From Cunninghamia lanceolata (Eukaryota > Streptophyta > Pinopsida > Cupressales > Cupressaceae): a DNA stretch of 64,000 nt. The first letter of the stretch is position 1, and every line of letters starts with the position of its first letter. A model generated the notes under the pieces. It was not told the origin of the DNA and searched no databases. It saw only the letters and a list, made by a program, of their open reading frames with translations. A program made the position numbers and the translations under genes. Where the stretch lies: positions 11,922,001 to 11,986,000 of the forward strand of contig BSBN01000849.1 of the NCBI GenBank assembly GCA_027924645.1, read 5' to 3'. Positions 48,580 through 56,689 of this stretch are shown here, one piece after another.

Positions 48580-50100
48580 ACATTTTGGCAAGTTTGGAAT
48601 AGAAATCTCATACTTAGCCAATTCATAAGCTTGCATCCAATAGGCTTCATTAGCTAGTTTATCCTTCCATCGAACAAGATACTCCATGTATTCTTTTCCC
48701 CTTGTCCTTTTAGCCACATGTGCATCAATCACTTGATCAACCTCATCAAACTGTTTCTCAGGCAATTGGTCTATCCATTCACATTTATGCTAAACATCTG
48801 AATTGAAATCTTCCTGTGTGCTTGACTCTCCTTCATAATATTGATACAAATACTTCACATTGAAAATGGGTGAAATATCTATACCTAGTGGAATTTCTAT
48901 TTCGTAAGCATTGGATGAAAACTTATGCAAGACCTTACAAGGTCCAATCTTCTTCCATTTTAATTTATTGTATGTTCCCTATGGGAATCTCTCCTTCTGT
49001 AAGTGTGCCAAAACAAAATCCCCAACCTAAAACTCTGCAAAATCTTTAGCCACAACACTCTTCTAAGTCAAATCAACACTATCCCACAATTCATCTACCC
49101 CTCTTGGGTTGTAACCATACACAATGTAAAAATGATTTTTCCCTTCAATTTGATTGACTGAATTATTATAGGCAAACTATTCTTGAGCCAAAACCAAGTC
49201 CCATGGTTAGGCTTATCCCCTACCAAGCATCTCAATAAATTTCCCAGACTTATATTTACAACTTCTGTTTTATGCTAAACTAAAACCCAACTGTGTACCC
49301 ATTTTCTTCCACAAGGTATGCCAAAAATGACCAACAAATTTTACATCCTAATCTAAAACTATGCTCTTAGGCAAACCATGTAATATAACTACCTCCTTGA
49401 AAAATAATGTAGCACTGTGGGAATCATCATTACTTTTTTGAAATGGAATAAAATGAACCATTTTTTTAAATCTATCAACAACAACAAAAATATAATCATT
49501 ACCTCTTTGTGTGTGAGGGAATCCCAAAATAAAATTCATACTTATGTGTTCCCATAGTCTCTGTGGTATAGGCAATGGTTGATATAAACTAGTATTCTGC
49601 CTGACTCCTTTAGCATATTGACAAAATCTACATCCTTGTATCGACTTCTTCACATCTGTAGCCATACCAGGCCAAAAATAACCTTCACTAAATTGTGCCA
49701 ATGTTTTATCAACACCAAAGTTTCCACTTAAACCACCACTATGCTTTTCTTTCAGAAAATTATCCCTCACTGACCCTTGAGGTATACACAATTTATGCCC
49801 TTGAACAATAAACCTTCCTAAATAAAATATTCCAACTAGGGGGTTCTATCCTTCTCTACTAGATTCATACAAGTAGCCCATGCTTCCTTGAAATCAACAT
49901 CATCCTTATACAATTCTCTCATAGAATTAAAACTAACTACACTCACCCTCATTTCATTCAACAATAGACATCTCCTACTCAATGCATCAACTACCCTATT
50001 AGACTTTCCACTCCTATGTTTCAAAACTAAAGAATAACTCTGTAGAAACTCAACCCATTTTACCATGCAAACATCTATTGACTCAGCATATTCTATGAAT
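48574..50100 (-). pseudogene. Chromovirus (Ty3/gypsy) RNase H end, integrase and chromodomain, broken
   Basis: Minus strand, in order: an RNase H C-terminal segment (VLKHRSGKSNRVVDALSRR, about 50030-49960); the integrase zinc-binding region (KHSGGLSGNFGVDKTLAQF then CRFCQYAKG, 49760-49600); the core start (MNFILGFPHTQRGNDYIFVV), where the first catalytic Asp of the usual MDF is Asn; a deleted middle lacking the glutamate region; and a chromodomain (EYMEYLVRWKDKLANEAYW) ending near 48580. Chromodomains steer integration to marked chromatin. The Asp change, several stops and the internal deletion make it inactive. Confidence 0.85.
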
Positions 50101-50593
50101 TCACTGGATATCTTTGTAAATTAAAAAGTGGCTCAATGCAAGATAAAGTCACCAGGCAGTTTGAAGAGGAAGAATGGCCTGAATTGATAGACATAACTGC
50201 AAAGAAGGATTTGAAAAAAGTAGCTTCAGGAAAACCCTAGAATACAAAATAAAAGATCATGAAAACTTCAATCTACATTCAATAAGATGCCTAAACATAG
50301 ATGATAGAAATAGCTAAACTAGCTTAAAGAAGCTTGCAAATTCAAGGGAGCTGGTTTGGTGCTCTTAAAGTAATTGCATATACTATGTGTCTTGAAACAA
50401 GAAAGTTGTCAAACTTTTGAGAATCCTGAACATTGAAAAGATATGAATAGATCCAATATTATTTATACTTTTAGGTTAAAGTAGATAATTAAATGTGTTT
50501 TTCTAAGTACCAACACAGTTGATATTGCAATATTGTTCTATTGTCTATGAATAGTTTGCTATGGGCATTAAAAGTCTTTAGCTTCTCTCCTCT

Positions 50594-50676
<83 letters not shown>

Positions 50677-51089
50677 CCTACTCCATTCTATCCCATTTTC
50701 ACTAGCTACCAACCATAAACGAGGCCATAATTGAACATCCATAGGAGTTGTAAAAGTCAGGCTTCACTTGTCATAAGACTGACCTAAAGTCAAAAGGATA
50801 ATCAAGCTAGAGATGGAACACAAATTTATTCTCCAATTATTAGAAAATGGATTAGGTACATTAGGCATGCAATTTTGACTCATGTGATTTAAGGTTGAAT
50901 GCCACATTAAATCGTAAAGGCCAGAACATCAAATCAATTGGAGAACACCAGAAAATGGAATCTGTAGTATCCAACAACTATAATATTATATTGAAGTAGA
51001 ATACATGTTGAATTGAACTACAAAATTTTTTATGATAATGTTGTGCATGAAACGGAAGACCTTTTTGAAATGAATGTGCAAAAAATATA
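50101..51089. other. Spacer with a (TG)n tract; unassigned short frame
   Basis: A short plus-strand frame at about 50125-50240 reads SMQDKVTRQFEEEEWPELID and then KKVASGKP before a stop. It is gene-like in composition but not recognised. The rest contains only a microsatellite. Confidence 0.35.
50597..50673. repeat. (TG)n microsatellite
   Basis: About 38 uninterrupted TG units. Confidence 0.97.
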
Positions 51090-51203
51090 TAAGTAAATTC
51101 ATTTGAGATGTAGGACTGCACAAAGAATAGAAGTAAATTCATTTGAGATGCATGATTGCAGAGAGAACAGATGTAAATTCATTTGAGATGCAAGACTGAA
51201 GAA
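51085..51203. repeat. Tandem repeat cutting the BIM-like bHLH exon
   Basis: Three units of about 45 bp share GTAAATTCATTTGAGATG followed by a CATGATTGCAGAGAGAACAG-type segment (about 51091, 51131 and 51172). The array ends exactly where similarity to the bHLH basic region stops (51204). Confidence 0.75.
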
Positions 51204-52658
51204 ATTGATCTTGCTTCGTCTGCACTGCTCAGTTGCAGAGTGCTTGGACCTGGAAGTGTTGGCTCTCTGATCATTGCTTTTTCCATCTACTTTTGATGGT
51301 GCCTCACCTAAAATTAAGTATTATCACTTTAGATGCCAAACCTTTGTAAAGTGCACTTACATGCTGCAAGAAGCATAATTTCTCATAACTAAACATCATA
51401 TGCAAAAGCATATAGCTCTTAGCACATTCACAACATAGTCCATCACATATTCAAATAAAGAAGGCTCATAAATCTGAGTGTAAAAAGTGGTGAACACCAG
51501 GCAGAGCATGTATGAAAATGTATGAGCCCACACAAAAAAAACCAAATTTTGTCACTTCAGTGTAAATATTTTATATTTCAAAGAGGACTCAGACAACATT
51601 TACACATAAACTAACAGCTCACTAGTCCCAAACACTGATGACAAAGATGTCTTTGCAATACTGATGACCACAGTTTTGAATCACTGTTGGCAAGCGGCTC
51701 TAATCTAAACTGTAAATTACTGCAGTATACCAATAATGCATCGAATCTTATTTAGGTTATATTAACAGAATGTTAATCAGACACAGAAGTGTCTTAAATT
51801 GTCCCTCAAGAATAATGAAACCCATTTCAGGTTGCCAAACTTATTTAATTTATAAAATTAAAAAGCTTCCCGTAAACTTAAAAGCACATTCAAATAATCC
51901 CTAAGAGACATGAAACCAAAAGGCAAGCAGAATTTGAATTGTTTTATATACCTTTGTGAGATGAAATTTCCTTCCGATTATCTCGATTTCGACCCACATA
52001 CTCATCATCCTCATCTTCATCATCTTCCGAAATGGGTTTCATGGACTTCATCATCTCAACAAAACCTTGCCCTGTTTGCGGCCACTGCCTATAAACCAGA
52101 AGATCCAAAATCATGTTTATACAATTACCTTAACATATTAAAAGGAAAACAAATTAAAAAAAAAGTCTAAGATAACAGGACATGAATAAATAATATGTTG
52201 ACATGCTACTCACTTGCTTGAGGAAGGAATCGGCTGCTGATTGACATCAACTGAACTGAGACTGAATGTATTCTTGGCAAGGAACTATAAGTCTGTTTTT
52301 TATCTAGCAGTTGACCAATACCCATATTCTGCAAAATAACCAGAAAACCATAAAACAATGATTAAAATTAGCCTGCATTTAATAGATTATGTTGGAGGCT
52401 AACTGAAAAATGGTTTACAAAAACCATGAACCTTTAGTTGCATCACTTTTGGCGTGCAGGTCAGAGGATCGATTCCCCTCCAGGACACGAGCACGCTCTT
52501 CCCACAATGTGAATGCCGCTCCTCCTCCTACACTGTAATTGTTCACAATAGATGTAACCTTGGCTATAATTTCTGGTTTTGTTTCTGTTGTATTGACATG
52601 CGCCATGGGAGTGTTGGTGTTAAGCCACACTCGAACTGACGATGGACTGGTCCAAGAG

Positions 52659-52730
52659 GGGCCAGTAGCTCAGTGTTAGAGCATTTCAGCAGCGAATGGA
52701 AGGTCCTAGGTTCGAGTCCTAGCTGGTCCA
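52659..52730 (+). promoter_or_regulatory. tRNA-like sequence with box A/box B in TRIM left LTR
   Basis: 72 bp. The seven-base acceptor pair GGGCCAG/CTGGTCC (one G-U), D-arm GCTC/GAGC, T-arm CTAGG/CCTAG around TTCGAGT, and a discriminator A are visible. Box A is TAGCTCAGTGT and box B is GGTTCGAGTCC (52709-52719), identical to the pol III consensus. The anticodon arm does not pair properly, so this is a tRNA-derived promoter or relic, not a working tRNA gene. Confidence 0.75.
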
Positions 52731-52850
52731 TGTCTCAACATGGTATCAGAGCCAGGCCCAGGTTAGGAGCCCCAAGCACACGAGAGGTGTGGCTTAAGGG
52801 GGGTGTTGGTGTTAAGCCACACTCGAACCGACGATGGACTGGTCCAAGAG

Positions 52851-52922
52851 GGGCCAGCAGCTCAGTGGTAGAGCACTTCGGCAGTGAATGGAAGGTCCTA
52901 GGTTCGAGTCCTAGCTGGTCCA
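52851..52922 (+). promoter_or_regulatory. tRNA-like sequence with box A/box B in TRIM right LTR
   Basis: Same structure as the left LTR copy. Box A is CAGCTCAGTGG and box B is GGTTCGAGTCC at 52901-52911. GTGGTA in the D-loop is closer to canonical here than the GTGTTA of the left copy. Confidence 0.75.
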
Positions 52923-53759
52923 TGTCTCAACAGGGAGAAGGAGGTGGAGGAGGACCCGCTTCAGATTTGCCATTGCTCTGTCCATAAGTCGAAATGTGGC
53001 TTATGCTGTAAGTGTCAATACTGCCCGGAAGAACATGTCAACAAATGAGGACGCCGTGGTAGCAGAACCCTCAGCGGATGAAACCTCTGAAACCCTGTTA
53101 TTATTACTACTACTCTTCCCACCCCTTTCAAGGGGTTGTAAGAAATGCTGTGTTGTAAGATGTGTGGTGGAAAGTCCTAGAAAAAGAATAAAGAAAATTT
53201 AGACAAAATTCATGTTGATTAAGCAAAATAGAAGCAAATTTCAGAAAAGATTCTATTAAAAAGCGCGGCAGATGGCTTACCTTTGCTAGATCTGTGTTCT
53301 GGTGCTCTATTCAAAGAGTTGGAGCTCCCGTACAATAAAAGGAAGTCGTGAGGTGGTTTCGATCCTGCGACTGCGAAGTAATTTAACTAAAATTTTAGGC
53401 GCCATTACCAAACTTAACAATATGGGGCTAGAATTTAAAATAAACTTACCTTGAGAAGAATGTTGAGGTTGCGGAAGCTCCATAAAGCGCCTGTTAGGGG
53501 AAGATGTTCTGAAGTTGTGGAATGAAGAAGAATATGTATTTATCGCCACGGAATAAGAGTGATCTGCGGATCGAACACCGGGCAATGAAATATTCACTGA
53601 TTCTGACGCTGCTGCTAATTCCTTCGAACCTCTCACAGTTGTTCCATTTGGCTGAGAAGATAGAGCCATTTCATGTTTCTTCTCTAAAGCCAACAACTAA
53701 AATGAAAATGCATGTGGAATGGAGGGAAAATGAAAAAAGAGAGGGACAATAAAATTTTA

Positions 53760-53873
53760 TTTTAGAAAAAGCATTCTTTTTAATTGTCTTAATTTAAGAC
53801 AAACAGAAAATTAAAGACAAAATTAATATTTTGTCTTAAATTATTGTCTTAAAACCCCCTTTATGTAGTAGTG
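53760..53873 (-). mobile_element. CACTA-like transposon terminus with subterminal repeats
   Basis: On the minus strand the end reads CACTACTACATAAAGGGGG from 53873. Five copies of TTGTCTTAA/TTAAGACAA (near 53784, 53794, 53811, 53831 and 53844) follow within 90 bp in both orientations. CACTA (En/Spm) elements start CACTA and carry such subterminal transposase-binding repeats. The BIM-like relic begins directly inside it. No matching left terminus was found in the window. Confidence 0.5.
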
Positions 53874-54125
53874 TTTATAAGAGGCAGAGGAGGAAGGGTT
53901 GGTAGTAGCCAACCAACGACTATAGTAAAGGACTTGAATAACACGATATCGTTGTTTTGAAACATCTTCCTCATTCATCATCATCAATATGACTTTCGTT
54001 TACGTCATCCTCTGTTAATTTCATCAGCAAATACTTCAAGAGCGCGGTATCGTTATTCTGGAAAATCTTCCTCATTCATCACCATCAATATGACTTTCGT
54101 TTACGTCATCGTCTGTTTGACCAGG
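53874..54125 (-). promoter_or_regulatory. Third, inverted copy of the EF-hand promoter without its gene
   Basis: The minus strand matches upstream regions of both EF-hand genes: GCCTCTTATAAA (53874-53885), the ACTATAGT-CAAGTCCTT block shared with 40440-40470, and TACGTCATC/TATGACTTTCGT blocks shared with 12560-12590. The last part is itself doubled (about 53960-54020 and 54068-54118). The sequence ends at the TATA box, where the CACTA-like terminus starts in place of the EF-hand leader. It points toward the BIM-like relic. Confidence 0.72.
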
Positions 54126-54199
54126 ACTCAATCAATAATTCAATGAACATTGTGTTATAGAATAGATCTTGTTCATCTTGTCAAACAAGGACTTATATT

Positions 54200-54956
54200 A
54201 GTGATCGGGGTGATGCATGGGAGGGGCCATCAAAGCACCCCAAGTAAATAGTTGTCACGTTATCATGTTGGTTGTTTTCAAATTTGTTGATTATTTAATT
54301 TGACTTATTCAATCCACCTCTTTTGATTGTATCGACCTTGTTGTTTGTCGATAAAGTCAAGACAAACTGACTTGTCAATAAAATTTTGACTCAAGAGCTA
54401 TTTTACAATATGCTTGTTGTTTAAGGTTTACCCATCAGGAGCACGCTCCCTTGAGGGATAATCTCAACATATGTATAGTTCATCTCCACTATAGTGTTTT
54501 GGAATGTTAATCTTACGGAATGGTTATGCTTGGGTTGTGTGATTAGTAGCATTTTACATGGCAGTTAAATAGTTAGATGCTTCATATTGTATTAGAATGC
54601 CTTGGCAATTATATACATTTTCTTGTATGGGTCGAACAAGATTAGATATGTTAGATGTTGATGAAGGTGTGGTAAATGTGATTGGAGGTTATACAATTTT
54701 GTCAATAAGTAGAAATACTATGCAAGAAATACATTGTATTGGATGTAATTTTCTTGTGAATACAATTGTTACTATCATTTTGTATATAGATTTTTTTGAA
54801 AGGGTTTCCCACATTAATCTATGTCTCATGTGTATTTGTGGTTTGCATATTATATCATGTGTTTACTTCAATGTTATTTTAACTGTTAAAGATGTACATA
54901 ATTGAACTTGATCACATAATTAAATTGGTCAACTATAATAGAGATTTAATTCCCAA
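54200..54956 (+). repeat. Outer copia-type LTR, right block (5' side)
   Basis: It ends TTAATTCCCAACA at 54956, followed by a degenerate primer-binding site (TTTGGTAGTAAAGTG). The last 420 bp resemble 11290-11724 and 63580-64000, and the minus strand of 40192-40376. The left boundary is uncertain. Confidence 0.55.
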
Positions 54957-56357
54957 CATTTGGTAGTAAAGTGTGTTGTTTGGGCAAGGGCCACATCATT
55001 TAGAGTCATATCCTTACATATATTGTGGTGAAATCCTCACCTATTGTGAAACCCTAACACAAAGATTTGTTCTAGTACATGAATAACTAGATTTGGTGGG
55101 AGTCTCTTAAGGACTTATGAGAATGTAGAGTATGTGTATTGTTGGATTTATGGGCAATACATCAAATACTTATCTTGAAAAAATCAATGGTTAGAACTTC
55201 AAGTTATATAAGTTGAAGGTTGAAGACCTCCTAGTTCAAAGAGATTAATTAATAATGGTATCCTCTTTGGTAAAGCCTACATGGATGTTTGGTGAGAAGT
55301 AGAATGGATTAGATAAGAAAATAAGAACTACTATTTGTCTATTTTTTAGATTTTGTATTAATGGATGTGTTAGAAGAGTCTTAGATACATATTTGTTTTA
55401 TAAGAAGATAGTAACCCTATGAGACACTCATTTATGTGCCAAAGGAGTAACCAAATATAACGAAGAGTGATAGGGTGCATTTTAAACACAAAATAAATCA
55501 ACATGATAATCTGGTAATAAACAATGAAGTGGAAATGACAATGTGGATGGAGAAGATGTAGGCACATCTAGCACAAATTCTAAAGAAAAATAGAATGCAA
55601 ATGTAACAAGAAATTCTCCACCAATGATAACTATGAGAAGGTCCACAAGATAATGGAATTTACCTGAAAGGTATAATCCACTAGACTTCTATTGTATCTT
55701 TTTCTCTAACTTGTACTATTGATGAACCAAAGTCTATAGCACAAGTCCTCACTTCTAAGGAGAACAAGACTAGGAGAAGGATAACAATGTAATAGTTTGT
55801 TCCACTTTTTAGCCTAAGTGGGACACTCAAATCAACACTTTTTAGCATTTCTAGTTTGTGTCAATTATACGAAATAAATGGTCAAGAATTTAAGGATGAC
55901 TTAGAACTAAATATGTAGATGTACAATATCATTTTGTTACCTAAATGGTTGAGATAAGAAAATTTTAGATGGAGAAAATTGACACTGATAAATACTATTT
56001 GATTCATTCACAAAACCTATGAGTACTAATAAGTATTTTTGTGTAAGGATGCAATGTGATTTTCCCTTTCCCATGCATATGTGGTTCACTTCTTAGAGTA
56101 TACCACAAACTCTCATGCAAGAAATATGAAGTGGAAAATTTGTGGAGCTTGTGTGTGTTGTTCACCTATAAAGAGTTTCTAGAATGGTTCTCAATGATGT
56201 AATTCAATTCATTTGTTCTAAATTTATGTTCAATTATCTTATCACAAACTAATAAATAGTTACAAGATTAGTTACGGTGAACTGTGGTAAGTTGTAATGA
56301 GTTTTAACTATTATGGTCTAGCATGGAAACATATATAAGTCTAGTATTGTTATGGAT
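54957..56357 (+). mobile_element. Internal sequence of outer copia-type element, gag-like and decayed
   Basis: It follows the degenerate primer-binding site. The first 470 bp match the inverted copy at 39690-40190. The rest shows lysine-rich gag-like broken frames but no zinc knuckle or pol motif. It is interrupted at 56358 by the gag-only copia element. Confidence 0.5.
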
Positions 56358-56640
56358 TATCATAAATTAGATCCAAGATCACTATGTAAAATGCACATAT
56401 CAAATCAAGTAGATTGATTAGGTTCATAAAGGAGTACATATAGGTGAGGATAGGAAACCACTCTCCCACATAATGAGGATAGGACTCCTCACAAGTAGAG
56501 TGGTGGTAAGTTGCCTCCCACTAAAATAGCGAGAGGTGTCAAAAGAAAGATGACACCTCTATGAAACTCCTAACCAACTTGACAAATCATATGAACAAGT
56601 TGCAAGTGTAAATGAACAACTAAGTAGGCTTAATAATCTT

Positions 56641-56689
<49 letters not shown>

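Larger units (their letters stand above)
52607..52937 (+). mobile_element. Complete TRIM retrotransposon with tRNA-like (pol III-type) LTRs
   Basis: The element is 52612-52932, 321 bp: LTR 52612-52740, internal 52741-52803, LTR 52804-52932, with a perfect GGGAG target duplication (52607-52611 and 52933-52937). LTRs are 129 bp, TGTTGG...CTCAACA, with 6 substitutions and no indels between them. The internal 63 bp begin exactly with the tRNA-Met primer-binding site TGGTATCAGAGCC and end with the polypurine tract TTAAGGGGGG. It encodes nothing and must use another element's proteins. It lies in an exon of the BIM-like relic. Confidence 0.95.
51204..53696 (-). pseudogene. BIM-like bHLH transcription factor relic, interrupted by a TRIM
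   Basis: Exons (minus strand): 53483-53450 starting MELPQPQHSSQ, 53364-53281 (SKPPHDFLLLYG), about 53147-52933 plus 52611-52432 (HVLPGSIDTYSISHISTYG ... AAFTLWEE), 52328-52214 (ends VDVNQQPIPSSSK), 52088-51952 (acidic EDDEDEDDEYV) and 51307-51204 (RSKHSATEQCRRSKIN). The N-terminal MELPQP...KPxHDFL signature, the HVLPG segment and the basic region match BIM proteins, bHLH factors known as BES1 partners in brassinosteroid signalling. An in-frame upstream ATG at 53696 could add 71 residues. Damage: one base missing before HVLPG (about 53033), unresolved phase at exon 3, a stop or shift in exon 4, R-to-C in the DNA-binding basic region, loss of the helix-loop-helix, and the TRIM. Confidence 0.82.

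Noticed and set aside
52659..52730. Functional tRNA gene
   Set aside because: The anticodon stem does not pair, and the sequence is an integral part of both LTRs of a TRIM. It is treated as a pol III promoter-like core instead.
52673..52987. 104-residue plus-strand frame
   Set aside because: It spans TRIM LTR, internal region and LTR; repetitive translation of tRNA-like sequence, not a gene.
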